A stretch of DNA of 64,000 nucleotides, taken from NCBI GenBank assembly GCA_002943765.1, contig PQWQ01000020.1:868001-932000 (forward strand). The letters are read 5' to 3'. The notes under the pieces were generated by a model. That model was given only the letters and a program-made list of their open reading frames with translations. It ran no database searches and had not been told where the DNA came from. Of the stretch, positions 26,812 through 38,966 are shown piece by piece. The position numbers were made by a program, and so were the translations under genes. Source of the stretch: Psoroptes ovis. Lineage: Eukaryota > Arthropoda > Arachnida > Sarcoptiformes > Psoroptidae. Each line of letters opens with the position of its first letter. The first letter of the stretch is position 1.

Positions 26812-27107
26812 AACATTTTTCTACTGATTTTGCATTTTATGATTTTTTAAAATTTTTTATTAAGTAAATTCAAATACCTGTAAATACAAATTAAAAAATA
26901 ATAAAATCATGATCAAATTCAAATCAGATTCACCAAAAAACTTGCCTTTTAAATCGAATTAACAATCGATAGTATCGCTCATCACATTCGAGTGTCATTG
27001 ATTTGCTTTTGTAAAAATTTTTGATCAAATCTGTTTATAAAATTAAAATTTAGTCATTAAATTATTGTTTTTAATTAATTTGTGGTGAAAAAATTAAATC
27101 GGAAAAA

Positions 27108-27585
27108 ATGTCTGCCAACAAAAATCAATATTGGGAAACCCCCGAAGAGATAGCCAAGGTTATGAAACGACGAGAACTTCGTCAACGTCTTCAAAATGAA
27201 TTCAATCGTATCTACTATAATCCATATCGTATTTCACAACATATAGAATTGGTAAACAATAATTTTAGAAATTCGTGTTCATAAATGGTAGAATTAATAT
27301 TTTCATTTTAGCTTGATCCATCAATCAGTAGATATTCGGCTATGCGTGCATCAATCTATGAACATTGGAAACCGAATTGGAGAGGATTTTGGAAATGGAG
27401 TTTCATTACATACATACCAATCCTACTAATGGGTTATCGTCTCCATCATTACATGGTCAGTTACAAGATTTATAAGTGATTCCTATTGAATAATTTCTAT
27501 TTATTTTCTAATTTAGAAAGAAGTTGATGCTGAATGTCGTACCGGTGCAATTCCTTACGAGAAACGTGATTTTCGAAGAATTTAA
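27108..27585 (+). CDS. NDUFB4: NDUFB4 (B15) subunit of mitochondrial complex I
   Basis: Three exons, 27108-27251, 27312-27455 and 27517-27585, all phase 0, giving 118 aa. Family features: a charged N-terminal helix (RRELRQRLQNEFNRIYYNP), ENP-type LLDPSISRYSAMRASIYEHWKPNWR, one membrane segment (about WSFITYIPILLMGYRLHHYM) and a short charged C-terminus. NDUFB4 is an accessory subunit of the membrane arm of NADH dehydrogenase in the inner mitochondrial membrane. The similarity is moderate but follows the family along its length. AATAAA occurs at 27625-27630. It converges with the NHE gene, whose stop is 187 nt away. Confidence 0.8.
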
Positions 27586-27771
27586 CTTACTTAGAACTTT
27601 CAAAACACAAAAAAAATATTGTTAAATAAATAAACATTTTTTTTTAATTTGAGAATGTAATTAGTCCAAAACAAAATTTTTCAGATTAAATGAATTTATG
27701 ATTCAAATAAATGAATTGATGAGGGAGAAATGATGATGATGTATATGACTTAGATTTTTGAATAGATTCAA

Positions 27772-30683
27772 TCATTTAAGACGCTTCAATAATGGTTCTG
27801 GATTCAATACGACACTTGAATTCTCACTATTTTTTGCTTCCTAAAAAATATTGGGGTAGAAATAAATGTCAAATGTCAATAAGTGGGAAGAAAAATGATT
27901 TTTCAAGGATCAGACCTTTAACTAATGAATTAAATAAATAAATAAATGAAAAACAATCAACAAAAATGCAAGCAAAACAAAATTCCTACGAATCGAAATT
28001 ATCGTCAAATAAAAAATTTCTAGACTGAAATAAAGATTGAATTGATTGGGAAATATTGAATCAATCAAAAATCTAATATTCACATACCGAATTATCAATT
28101 GACGACGTCGGAATCGATTGCTGCTTTGGTGATTTATTATTTCGATTTTTATCGGAATTTGTTTGTATGTTCAATGAACGTGGTACAATTTCAGCGACCA
28201 CCACAGGACGAGTATTAGCTGCAGCTGAATTGGATGCAGTCGTCGAATGATTATTGTAATCAAAATAATTTTTTCGCTGTAAATATGGATTCAATTTAGT
28301 ATCTTCTTGATGATTATTGAAACAATTATCTTGATCCATATTGTCTTGATGCATTTCATTAGTCAAGAACATGATATCCATCTATGTTATATGGGGCATG
28401 GTGAAAATGAATTTCATTTGTTAAATGAAAATATACAAAGAAACAAAAGAATTTTGATTAAATTTTTGATTCAAAATAAACACCTTTGGTTATTATTGTA
28501 TTCATGGTACTTGATATAAACACCTTTTGATGATCTGTTGTAGCAGCTGTTGTTTCATTATCATTGAATTCATCCCTTAATTGTTGTGATGATGTCAATA
28601 AACGTGTTAATGGATGTAAAAATTGTGGCATAGTTTCCATTAAAGATGGTTTTGAATGTGTCAACAGTGGTTTCATGAAATTCACATCAAAATTATACCA
28701 TTTACGAACAAGCCATGCTTTTTCATAAGTATTTCGATGTTCCGAATGATTACGATTCATCATTCGATTATTATGATTAGCAATTGAAACATCATCAGTT
28801 GGTGTCATTAATTCACTAGAAAATGATCCAGAACGCTGCCGCAGACCGTTGAAACTTTGTTGCTGCTTCGATGTTCCTTGACCACTGTCATCATGTGGAG
28901 TATCATCGATGTTTGTTGATATTTGAAAATAATGTAATATGGGCTGTATGGTACAACCACAGAATATAATCGAAACAATTGAAATGATCGAAGTGGCCGT
29001 CAGCATTAAACGACGTGGAGCTGTTAATGTATTTCGAATGGCTAATGCAAACGCCATGGCTCCTAATCAAAAAATGAAAAATATTAATAACCAAATTATA
29101 ATGTTATCATAAAACGAACCTCTTAGTCCAGAAAAGAATAAAATATGCTGAAATTCGGTAGGAATCTTGTTGGTACGTCCCAAATTCAAAAGATAGCTTA
29201 ATGGATAAATATTTAATGCACGGCCTAATAAAATAGCGACAAATGTAGTTATTATGAAACCGGTATTCCATAAATGTTGTGGAAATGTAAACATAGATAC
29301 ACCAATGTAAGCAAATATGAAATTTTCTGCAATAAAATTAGCCATTGCAAACAATGATTTGGTTCGTATTCGTGATTCTTGACTTAAATTATTATAAGTA
29401 TAATGAGCTTGACAAATTCCACAAAATAATACGGATACAATCCCGGATAATTCGAGTACTTCAGCCAAAAGAAAACTTGCATATGACATTAATAAAAATA
29501 ATGTACTTTCCAACAAGGGATAATCATAGAGACGAGTATGTTTGGTTAGTAATGCTGTGATGCATCCAAAAAATGCTCCTTGAAGCAATGAAAACAAGAA
29601 TATATTGATGAAATTGGTTGCAGCATTTGATATGGCCAAGAAAAATCCGCCAGCAATATGTTCTTTGAATTTTTCGATCAGACTTGCCAAAACAATCGAA
29701 ACAACATCATTGAAAATTGATTCACCAAACACTAATGCATTCAATTTGACATCAACACGAAGATCAGTGAATATGGCCAATACGGTGACAGGATCAGTTG
29801 CCGAAATGATAGCACCAAAATATAAACAATCAGTGAATGTAAATTCTTTCATTGTGATCGGCATTAAATATTTGACTAGATAAAGCACTAATCCTACCAC
29901 AAAACATGATATTGTTGTACCGATAAATGCATAGACAATGATGGCGCCTAAATTACGAAAAAATGATTTCTTTTTCAATGAATAGCCAGCATTAAATACA
30001 ATAACTGGTAAAATAAGATTGAAAAATATTTCCGGATCAAATGTTGCTTTTTCGGAGAAATGTTGATTTTGTGGAATTTTCGAATCAGTCATTGGATTAA
30101 ATAGCTCTCCTTTGAATACATAGCCATAAGATTTTTGTTCAGTTGAACCTGTTTCATTACTTAAAGTTATTTTGAAATTATTCACATTAAAAACATATCT
30201 GGGCACATCGAATGTAATCCATAACATATCTGGTGGTGCATCTGATGTTAGATTTACTGATTTATCTTTTGGACTGACTCTATGTTGTTAATACACAAGA
30301 ACCAATTATTAAACTATTTCAGTATTTCCATTCTTAAACAAGATACTTTACCTTAACTGTGAAACTTTGGCATCATTACCACTGTAACGTATTAATGCAC
30401 CAACAATTAATCCATAAATGATTGCTAGGCCAGTTTCATGGAAGAAATCATGCAAAAATTTAACACGTTTATGTTTGAATAACCATACTGTACAGACAAT
30501 TATAATCATAATTGTCACATATGTTAACAGATTCAATGAATCTAATCGATGTATTTCTCTTGCTTTTTGATCTTGTCTTATGACCAGAAATTCTGATGCT
30601 TGGGCTCCGAACAAAAAACCCAAGATCAGCATTGAGAACAGATGAAAAAATCTGAGACATCTTAAAGCTTGTGGGGATTTCAT
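27772..30683 (-). CDS. Endosomal Na+/H+ exchanger, NHE6/7/9 (SLC9A6) type
   Basis: Five minus-strand exons in phase: 30683-30352, 30279-29120, 29062-28524, 28381-28088 and 27840-27772, giving 797 aa. The start is the ATG at 30683 (signal-peptide-like MKSPQALRCLRFFHLFSMLI). Diagnostic parts: HETGLAIIYGL (82-92), FDPEIFFN, the GYSLKKKSFFRNLGAI segment characteristic of NHE6/7/9, ATDPVTVLAIF (about 271-281) and the ion-binding Asn-Asp in FGESIFNDVV (about 301-302). Splicing creates SGLRGAMAFALAIRNT exactly. About 12 membrane helices are followed by a cytosolic tail. These exchangers leak protons from endosomes in exchange for Na+/K+. Oddity: the usual LPPIIF reads LPVIVF (about 201-206). Drosophila Nhe3 is the nearest expected relative. 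Confidence 0.93.
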
Positions 30684-31521
30684 TTTTGCCAAATTTTATC
30701 AAAAATAATTATTAAAATTCAAATCAATAACGAATAACAATTTAAGATCAATACATTAAATCTCACATATCGAATATGTTCCTAGTAAAATTATTAAGAA
30801 AAAATCATAAAAATAAATATTTCTTGAAATTTAAACAAATGAATCAAAAATACCGTTTGTTATATCAAAATAGAGTAAATTATATCACATATAAATGCAA
30901 TTGATGATAGACAATGAAATCAATAAATTTGCTGGTGTATCTTTTCTTAAGACATTTGAAATGAATCATCGAAGATGTTGTCTTAGATTTAATTAATTTA
31001 ATACAAAATGATTGGGCAATATTGTCACTATTTAAAATCGATGACGACAGCAGTTATCTGTCAGGTATAATTGTATATATCACCAATATGATTTTGCAAA
31101 TAATCAGCTGAACGAACAACTGTGAATTTTTATGATGATGATGATCACAAATATTTTGAAATGCGACGAAAATGTATTAATTAATGTGTTTCGATATATC
31201 AAATATATTATTGTTGTCTATTTAATGTTATTATTATTTAAACTGGTTCAATCAATATCAATACTTATTCAATGTATATAGTAATCGGCCAATTTTTTTA
31301 GTGTTCGATAAACAATAAAAATTATAGAAACTCACCGATAGATGGCGATTTATTTATTGCAATTCCTGGTGCTGAAATAGTCGAATGAATCAAAATAGCC
31401 TTCGAGCAAGTAAATGCACACGTTTTCGAGTATAACTTCCGTCTTTTAGCTTGTTTTGCTTGAATATTGATATTAAGTGTTTGTAATTAACTAAAATTTT
31501 CAACAATTACCGATTGGAAAA
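30684..31521. promoter_or_regulatory. Divergent promoter region between NHE and FAU
   Basis: 838 bp between two start codons facing away from each other. It contains a CTCF-like TAGATGGCG at 31339-31347. A pyrimidine-starting CTTCCGTCTTTT near 31436 could be the 5'-TOP type start of the FAU transcript. No coding signal. Promoter role inferred from position only. Confidence 0.45.
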
Positions 31522-31917
31522 ATGCAAATTTTCATCCGTCATCAAGGTACCCATGTGGTAGAATGCTCAGAAAATGATTTTGTGTACGCTTTAAAACAAA
31601 AAATCGAACAAAATCATGAGATTCCAGTTGAAGAACAAGTATTATATCATAATGGTTCAGCACTTGAAGATGACCAACGAATTGTTGATTGTTTAACCAA
31701 TGGTTCAAACGTTGAATTGAATTTACGATTGTTTGGTGGTAAAGTACATGGTTCGCTAGCGCGTGCTGGCAAAGTCCGTCAACAGACACCAAAAGTTGAT
31801 AAACAAGAAAAGAAGAAGAAACCCACTGGTCGTGCAAAACGACGTCTTCAATATAATCGTCGATTTGTGAATGCTGTGGCTGGACGTAAACGTGGTGGAC
31901 CCAATGCAAATGCTTAA
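31522..31917 (+). CDS. FAU: FAU: ubiquitin-like FUBI fused to ribosomal protein eS30
   Basis: A single exon, 131 aa. Residues 1-73 are a ubiquitin-like fold starting MQIFIRHQGTHVVE and ending in the Gly-Gly cleavage site (72-73). Residues 74-131 are eS30 (KVHGSLARAGKVRQQTPKV, then KKKKPTGRAKRRLQYNRRF), with the typical C-terminus. The precursor is cut after Gly-Gly to release the small-subunit ribosomal protein. It has the standard animal FAU layout and length. Overlapping AATAAA signals occur at about 31952-31965. It converges with TFIIA-gamma, whose stop is 228 nt away. Confidence 0.97.
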   Translation: MQIFIRHQGTHVVECSENDFVYALKQKIEQNHEIPVEEQVLYHNGSALEDDQRIVDCLTNGSNVELNLRLFGGKVHGSLARAGKVRQQTPKVDKQEKKKKPTGRAKRRLQYNRRFVNAVAGRKRGGPNANA

Positions 31918-32144
31918 TCAATATGTTTTTATAATTGAAACACAATTTTCAAATAAATAAATAAAATTATCACAAAACTTGATCAATTTTGATTTATTAT
32001 GTGATTATTTATTGATGGTTCAATATTTAAATTGTCTTGTTAGTAGAAATTTTACAGCCATATTTATTTTCATACAGTTTTAAAGAAAGAGACAAAGATG
32101 AATGATAAGTTCAATGGAATTTGCCAAAACAAGAATCAAATCAA

Positions 32145-32632
32145 TCAATCATCTTTAGTGATTTGATGTGGTTGTTGTTGCTGTTGCTGTGTATTTTTAC
32201 CATCACAAGCAACAATTTTGACTTTATCGATTTTGATTAATTCTTGTGTTTCACGAAATTCAGCATCATTTAGCACGATTGTCCATACATTATCACAATA
32301 ACGATATGTTTTCAGATGGCCAGCCTAAATTCAATTTAGAAAACAAGATTCAAAATTGATTGATTTAGATTCATTTATTTAGTTTACCTTGAAATTCAAA
32401 CGAGATCGGACACGTGCTGGAAAGGCAGCATTTATTGCTTTATCAAATTGTAACAATACCTTTTGGGCCAATTGAGGACTAACTTGACCTGACTGTTTAA
32501 GAGGAAAAAAATGAAATCAACTGATGAAACAATGTAAAATCAATTGACATCGAAACAAACCTGAACAAATTCATCTAAAGTTTCTTGTAAAGTATTACCA
32601 ATGGTTGTATTGCGATATAATTGATAATTCAT
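32145..32632 (-). CDS. GTF2A2: TFIIA gamma subunit (GTF2A2)
   Basis: Three exons on minus, 32632-32561, 32492-32388 and 32324-32145, all phase 0, giving 118 aa (109 in human). The N-terminus MNYQLYRNTTIGNTLQETLDEFVQ is the four-helix part. SPQLAQKVLLQFDKAINAAF and the beta-barrel part (FKAGHLKTYRYCDNVWTIVLNDAEFRE) follow. TFIIA stabilises TBP on promoters. The C-terminal tail adds a Gln tract and is a little longer than in other animals. The introns are about 65-70 nt. It is divergent from mitochondrial uS12. Confidence 0.97.
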
Positions 32633-32907
32633 TTTCAATTTTAAATCGTTAAGACAAATATCAAATATTTTAATGAATTGAATGAAAAGCCAAATAAAAA
32701 AAAATCGAAAAAAAACAAAAACAAACAAAAATTCGAGATTCATTCATAAAGCATGTTCGTGAAAAATCACATGATTAATTAAATGATCAAATCGATTTGA
32801 GATTTTTGAAATTGAATTTAAAATTTACCTTTGGAATGAACATGTTTCGCTCACTGTTTAGCGGCTTTAATTTGATTCGATCCAAATTGTTGTCGAATTC
32901 AATTTCA
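32633..32907. promoter_or_regulatory. Shared promoter spacer GTF2A2 / MRPS12
   Basis: Only 275 bp separate the two start codons of this head-to-head pair, so the promoters must overlap or be shared. AT-rich; no TATA box in a clear position was identified. Confidence 0.45.
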
Positions 32908-33485
32908 ATGAAATCCAGTGCAAATATGAACAGTACGTATTCACACGATAAAACATTGAATTGTAAATGAATAATTTTTCATTTGTGATTTGATTAGTGA
33001 TCAACAAATTGGAGCCATTGAAACGTTCATTTTTGACTTTATCATATCCTAATTATCAACAGAAAATGTTCGATGATAATCATCATGAATCACAGCAAAA
33101 ATATGTTGAAATTTATTCACATCCATTCATTGGTACACGTGAAGATTGGGAAGAAGAAAAATTTTTGTTTCGAATACACAATGCTGGACCGAAAATACGA
33201 CCAAAAAGAAGACATCCATTAGATAATAGGCCACAAATGCGTGGTGTAGTGTTGAAAACATTGATTCGTAAACCAAAAAAACCAAATTCAGCCAATCGTA
33301 AATGTGTTTTAATACGTTTATCTAATGGCAAAGAGGTTACTGCCTTTGTACCGGGTGAAGGTCACAATCTACAAGAACATAGTGTAGTTTTGGTTCAAAA
33401 GAAAAGAGTTCGTGATGTACCGGGGCTGAAAATACGTGTAATTCGCGGTGCATATGATTGTGCACATGTCACTAAAAATAAATAA
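32908..33485 (+). CDS. MRPS12: Mitochondrial small-subunit ribosomal protein uS12m
   Basis: The conserved part lies in 32998-33485: GPKIRPKRR, then RGVVLKTLIRKPKKPNSANRKC, then GKEVTAFVPGEGHNLQEHSVVLV, then RVRDVPGLKIRVIRGAYD, which is uS12. The frame at 32998 has no ATG, but an acceptor (TTGATTAG) precedes it. An upstream exon, 32908-32932, supplies ATG (32908, or the in-frame ATG at 32926) and joins in phase through a 65-nt intron. The result is 170 aa (164 from the second ATG). The N-terminal extension would include the mitochondrial targeting peptide. uS12m contributes to the decoding centre. An internal Asp/Glu-rich insertion precedes the conserved core. Confidence 0.92.
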
Positions 33486-33700
33486 CTTCGATACTTTTGT
33501 AGTTCAGATGTAAATAAATATGTTTGATTATTCATTCAATTTAATTTGGTTCAAATCAATAAAATGTTCATTATCAATCAACATGACTAAAACTTGACTA
33601 ATTATTTTCTAGAATAAAAATGATTAGTATTTAAGGGAATGAATGAGAGATTGCAACAGAAAATGAACGGGTTTTAAAACTGAAACCTAACAGGAATTAT

Positions 33701-34874
33701 TCAAAGTATTGGAATATAATTATCAATACGAGCTTTGTGTTTTTGTGCAACACATTCGGCAATCCATATAATATTACGACATTCTTGTTCTTTAAGTTTA
33801 AGATATGCATAAAATATGCCAAAATGAAATTGTTGTAAGAATGCATTTATATTCAATTGAACTTCATGTTCGAAAAACTTATCTTCCAATGTTTTATTCT
33901 CAGAATTTGATGATTGTGATTCGAACAACACTCGATAATCGGCATACATTTCAGCTACATTACGTACTTGTTCATAATCATCAGCCATCGATAATTGTGC
34001 TAAACCATATGGATTCAATTTTCCACAAGTAGGATACAATTTCGAACGATCTTCTTTGCTCAATTCAGTACCGAAAGAATTGATTGTGATCATGAATGCA
34101 CGACGATCAGCTTCGAATGCTTCAAAACAAAAAATTTTCGAATGAGAATCAAATAGATTTGATTTGAGCTAAAAAGGAAAACTTACCAAGAATTTCACAC
34201 ATTACTTCAGCTGTAACACCGCCAAGATCTTGACAAAATTTGTAGAATGATTCCAAATATGCTTTAAAGACTGTATTACGAATGATTTCAATATTCATTT
34301 CATCCAAATCTTGTTCACCAATACAATTGACAAAGTATGGTGCCAACGGTGTATCGACCAGCACAGCATTATACAAATCAGATGGAGTTGATGCAACATG
34401 AATGGCTTCCATTTGATCAAATGAACCTAATGGATGACATTTTGGTATCAATTCAGACAATGGCCGTTGATGTAAAGTACCTGAATATTAAACAAATAAA
34501 TATGAGAACAATCAGTGGAGAAAAATAGAAAACATACCAGTAATGAGAAGAATAATATTGTCAATCATGTAATAATGTAAAATATAATCAAGGAATGTTG
34601 ATAGCGGTTCGACTGCATGATTACGTATATGCTGAAATTCGGCAACCAATTTCTCCTTCAATTTATCATCAATAACCGATACGGTTAATGGTGAAGCTTC
34701 GTTGGCCAAAAAACCACCATAATCAGTTGATTGCAAATGCAGCTTCAAATCTTCTAATGTTTCACATTGAACTAAATTCAAATAATCGGCTTGTTTGATA
34801 ATACCACATTTAAAGCCACGAACCAAACCTTCTAAATAACCATTATCGACATTAAATATACTTTCTAAAAACAT
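33701..34874 (-). CDS. ATP6V0D1: V-type ATPase V0 subunit d (ATP6V0D)
   Basis: Three exons on minus, 34874-34538, 34480-34187 and 34119-33701, with phases 1 and 1 matching, giving 349 aa (human 351). The sequence follows the family closely: FNVDNGYLEGLVRGFKCGI, YLNLVQCETLEDLKLHLQST, HPLGSFDQMEAIHVAST, then FEADRRAFMITINSFGTELS and a C-terminus with YIPIL. Subunit d sits on the cytosolic face of the V0 proton ring and couples it to the central stalk. Codon 349 is followed by TAA. It is divergent from the NPC2-like gene. Confidence 0.97.
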
Positions 34875-35255
34875 CTTCTTATGTTTACTTAATTCAATTT
34901 AAATAAAAAATGACAAATAAACAACCAAATCACAACAAATGCCAACTAAACATAACAATTAAGACAAATGAAAAACACCCCCCATTTGACTCATTTAAAT
35001 GGATGCTGCGTGGTTTGAATTACAAAAACAAACCGACACATACTGTCATCTTTTATCGAATGCTACAACTTTTTCAATTTTTGAAAATTTTTGATCAATT
35101 AGTCGACACATTTGATTGATTAAATATCAAATTTTAAGTTTCAATTGCTAAGATTCATCGCCAATCTTATCGTGTGCATATATAAACAGAGAAATCTAAA
35201 CACACGAACAATCAATCAATTGGGGGTCGTCAAATCGAATAGATCATTTGTGAAT
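34875..35255. promoter_or_regulatory. Divergent spacer ATP6V0D / NPC2-like
   Basis: 381 bp between opposing start codons. Contains both putative promoters. Open frames across it (for example 34910-35119) show no protein-like pattern. Confidence 0.4.
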
Positions 35256-35833
35256 ATGAATAAATTAATGATAATAATCGTTATATGTCTATTCTGCTGC
35301 TTGATCACGAGTGTTGAGCTGAAATTGTTTAAAAAATGCCAATCAAATGTTGGTCACATTGAAACAATAAATGTAACTGGTTGTAACGATAATGAATCAT
35401 TTTGTCGAATGAAAAAAGGCACCAACGTTACCATGTCGCTTGGGTTTATTGCCAGTAAGTAAATGATTGATTAATTCAATGAAATGGTTTTAATGAATTA
35501 TTTCGGCCCAAATAGACAAAACGATTGATTCAGTCAAAGTGAAAATATATGGTGAAATAGGTCGCGTACATGTGCCATTCATCATACAACCTGAGTAAGT
35601 TAATGATTGATAAATTGCAAAGAGATTCTTAATTATCATTTAACAGGGAAGCATGTCATAATTATGGCTTCGAATGTCCATTGAACATTGGTCAATTAAA
35701 TCAATTCCAATTATCACTCCCAATACAAAAGCATTATCCACCAATACCTGTGAACATTTTGATAAATCTAATGGATGGTAACAGCACAAATAAATTGATT
35801 TGTTTACGTTTCAAAGCAAGATTAGTGAATTAA
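35256..35833 (+). CDS. Secreted ML-domain (NPC2-like) lipid-binding protein
   Basis: Three exons, 35256-35454, 35516-35594 and 35647-35833, with phases 1 and 2 matching, giving 154 aa. A signal peptide (MNKLMIIIVICLFCCLITS) is followed by an ML domain with six cysteines in the NPC2 order: FKKCQS, VTGC, SFCRM, EACHNYGFECP, and LICLRF near the end. PFIIQPEEACHNYGFECPL resembles the NPC2 VPFPIPEPDGC..NCP segment. NPC2 binds sterols in the lysosome. Mite group 2 allergens (Der p 2 type) belong to the same fold. This one is closer to NPC2 than to Der p 2 by eye. Three N-glycosylation sites (NVT, NES and NVT) lie in the first half. It is divergent from V-ATPase d and convergent with K2P. Confidence 0.85.
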
Positions 35834-35912
35834 TAATCTGTGATATTATTTTCATAAGATTTTAATTTGAAATAAATAAATTATTTTACATTCGAAACAC
35901 AAAAAAACACTT

Positions 35913-37353
35913 TCAAACAATTGTAATAGTAGCAATTTGTTGTGTTCGTACCATACATTCAGATAGCTCTGGTAAACTTGATGTTGGTCTCATTAATCGT
36001 TGTTGGATTTTGTTCTTTGAACATTTTCTTCGTTTTTGTTGATGTTGTTGTCTTGATTTGAATAATTTGAAAATGTTGAATAAATTGATTCTATCTCGGT
36101 CTGTTATGGGATACAAAATGGAATTATATTAATAGACAAAGGCTATGGATATGAACTTACGTTTATTATAAGAATAAAGTGAAGGATCACATAAAAATGT
36201 TGATGAATTGCCTGTACGTTTATTGTATTGAAGATTGTGTAAAAATTTTTCATGATCATTAAACATTGCTGTGAACATTGATGGTGTTGAACGTTGACGT
36301 TCATATTGTACATTTAATGGTAAATCATTTTGACGACGCATTCTGGCCACAAGATTACCATTAGAGTTGATTTTAACTCGCAATGAATTCATTACATTCG
36401 ATATGCGGCGACTACGCAATGCATTTGTAATGAAATTCAAAATCATTGATAAATATGCCAGGCCAAATATGATCCAAAATACGATCAATGTTTTATAAAT
36501 CCAAATGTAATTCTGTTCAAAACTACCGGCAACGAAATCACCGAAACCAATGGTTGATAATGTAACAAAGCAATAATAGAATCCATCAAGAAATGACCAT
36601 TCTTCAAGATAACGAAATATCCATGCTGGTACTACCAGAAATGCAAAAAACCATGGCACTAATGATATCAGACCACGTTTTAACATTTGAAAACGATGAG
36701 ATATTTGTCTTTGATATGCAGATCGACGTTTTAAACCTCTTGGCAATTTCTAGGGGGTGCATTCAAAACGATAATTGGTTAAAGTAATTAATAAATATGA
36801 ACATACTTTTGGTGAATATAATTTACTGAAACGATCGGCAACACTTCCAATCAAAAGACTGGTGATTGGTATGCCGAACAAGGCATAAATAATACAAAAT
36901 ATTTTGGCCATAATTGTACGAGGCGTTAAATGACCATAACCAATGGTTGTGATGACAGTGATGGCAAAAAAGAACGAATTAATGAAGCTCCAATTGATGA
37001 ATGGCTGTTGATTGCCATAATTATCGATCAGATTCTCATCTTTGGCCAATAACAGCTCATGTATTAACAAACGAAATTGTTGTTCCGAGAATTTAGTGTT
37101 GTTCAATTGTTTGATATGTACAGTAAAATCATTTAATAATGTTTCAATTTCTTTACGTTTTATTTGTTCATCAGGCCTTTCCAAAAGCATAAATATGATG
37201 CCACCGAATATCACATATAAAATGAAAAATACTAATAGAAATACGATATGTCGTATTTCCATTGGAATTGCCTGTTTTGTGTGTTAAATTATAATTAATT
37301 GAATAATGATAATTTTTGCATACAAAACATTGATTCATTACCTTTGGAATCAT
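35913..37353 (-). CDS. Two-pore-domain (K2P) potassium channel, TASK-like
   Basis: Four exons on minus, 37353-37342, 37271-36807, 36749-36161 and 36100-35913, in phase, giving 417 aa. The first coding exon is only 12 nt (MIPK). There are four membrane helices and two pore loops with filters TTIGYGHLTP (112-121) and STIGFGDFVAG (224-234). FGIPITSLLIGSVADR follows P1. The extracellular cap between M1 and P1 has an NNT glycosylation site (about residue 61). K2P channels carry background K+ current. The second filter with Phe (GFGD) is typical of the family. The basic C-terminal tail (KSRQQHQQKRRKCSK) is probably cytosolic. The stop lies 79 nt from the convergent NPC2-like stop. Confidence 0.93.
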
Positions 37354-38966
37354 TTTTTATCGGTGAATTGAAGCTATGAAAATTATTAATTTCATTCATA
37401 ATTGACTTTAAATCAATCGATTATTCAATTATTGAATCTTAGATTTCAATAACATCATTATTGTGATGATCATCAAAGCAAAAAGCAAACACAAGTTAAA
37501 ATTAAAGATTATGACGAGAATCACGACTGTTGACAAAGCGCAATCATAAATGAATTAACATTGAATATTCTGTGTGTATAAAATAAATAATTCCTAAGAC
37601 TTGTTGCAATACAACAATTTATATTTATAATTTTATTATTAGCTTAAGCTCTATCATCACCGCCATCATCATCATCGTCGTCGTCTGAATTCTGTAATGT
37701 TGTAATTTTCATCATTGAAAATTGTTGAATCGTTTCTGTTGGTGGAAAATCTTTAATTCGAGGTTCATTCTGATTGTGCTGAATTGATTGATATTCTTGG
37801 TGAATATCCATATTTTTGTCTGATTGAAAATTATGAATGATTCATATAAATATGACATGTGATCGACATTTCAATGTCGTCATTTTGATTAGTGATATTG
37901 AATATGTGAATCGCTAAATGCTAAAATGAATAACGAATCTTTGTTCAAATTAATTATGATGCATTCACTGTGTGGTCAAACAATCTGTTGATTTATTTGC
38001 TAGAATGAAATCGAAAGTATTATGAGAAAAAAAGTATTAGACAACAAACAGGCACTTGCCAAAATCTTGTTGATGTCTTGTTGGCTAAAATCCAAGTAAA
38101 TGTATTAATAAATAAAGATGATGCTTGAGAAGATGACAATATAGATCAAGATAATCAGGGCGTCAGCAACCAGAATATATCAATAGATTTACTGTAAAAA
38201 TATGTACAAGTTTGTTTGTTTTTAGCCTATTATGATGATGATGGATCTTATTACACATTTAAAATCATTTTGTTTATTTATTTACAATGAAACATGATCA
38301 ATATTTTGCAGTTAAAATTTGGCTGTTAAGACATGAATATATGTATGTATGTATGCACAAATGACAATGACACACTGCCATTACATGTGTGCTGGCCTCA
38401 TTTGTCACCATTGTCAACCTCGAAATCTTTGCTTTTTTTCCGCTTATTAGTTGTTTATTTTTACATTTATAAGTTTTGAATACAATTTATTTCTGGTAAA
38501 ATTTATTATTATAATAATCACATTACAATGACAAAATTAACGTCATCATCGTCGTTATTCTCTAAGAATAAATGTATAAAATCATGGATTAAATAAATAA
38601 TTATTATGACAAATCATATTATAATCTATGCACATTATGAATTATGAATTTAGTGTTACTTTGATAAATGACAGCTTTTATTTGCTCAAAGAAAAAAAGA
38701 AAAACAATCTAATTTTATTCCATAAATGATTTAGTTTAGTTTAAATATTTTTTAAATAATTAAACAAATGGTCAAACAATTCATCATGGTTTATGTTTTA
38801 AATTTTCAAAATTGAAAATTGTCTAGCACAATAGTGCCATCTATTTTCTAAATTTATAGAAAATTCTTTTAAAAATTAGATCAAAGGGTTATGCTTAATT
38901 AATAGTTGGTGAATATTTGATAAAATTTGATATATTCAAAGGTTGAAATGAAATGAAAAAAACAAA
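37354..38966. other. Spacer between K2P and small heat-shock protein
   Basis: This holds one small acidic ORF (37811-37644), a (GTAT)n run near 38338-38355 and a CTCF-like motif on minus at 38836-38843. Otherwise no coding signal. Confidence 0.4.
37644..37811 (-). CDS. Hypothetical 55-aa protein with acidic tail
   Basis: A short frame, ATG at 37811, TAA at 37646-37644. It reads MDIHQEYQSIQHNQNEPRI, then KDFPPTETIQQFSMMKITT, then an Asp7-Gly2-Asp2 tail. An AATAAA occurs within about 20 nt of the stop on the same strand. A good acceptor (TTTTCAATCAG) lies 9 nt before the ATG, so this may be the last exon of a longer gene whose other exons were not found. I do not recognise the family. The length alone could arise by chance; the even residue mix and the poly(A) signal are in favour. 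Confidence 0.35.
   Translation of the reverse strand: MDIHQEYQSIQHNQNEPRIKDFPPTETIQQFSMMKITTLQNSDDDDDDDGGDDRA

Noticed and set aside
31532..31945. 137-codon frame opposite FAU
   Set aside because: Antisense shadow of the well-supported FAU coding exon.
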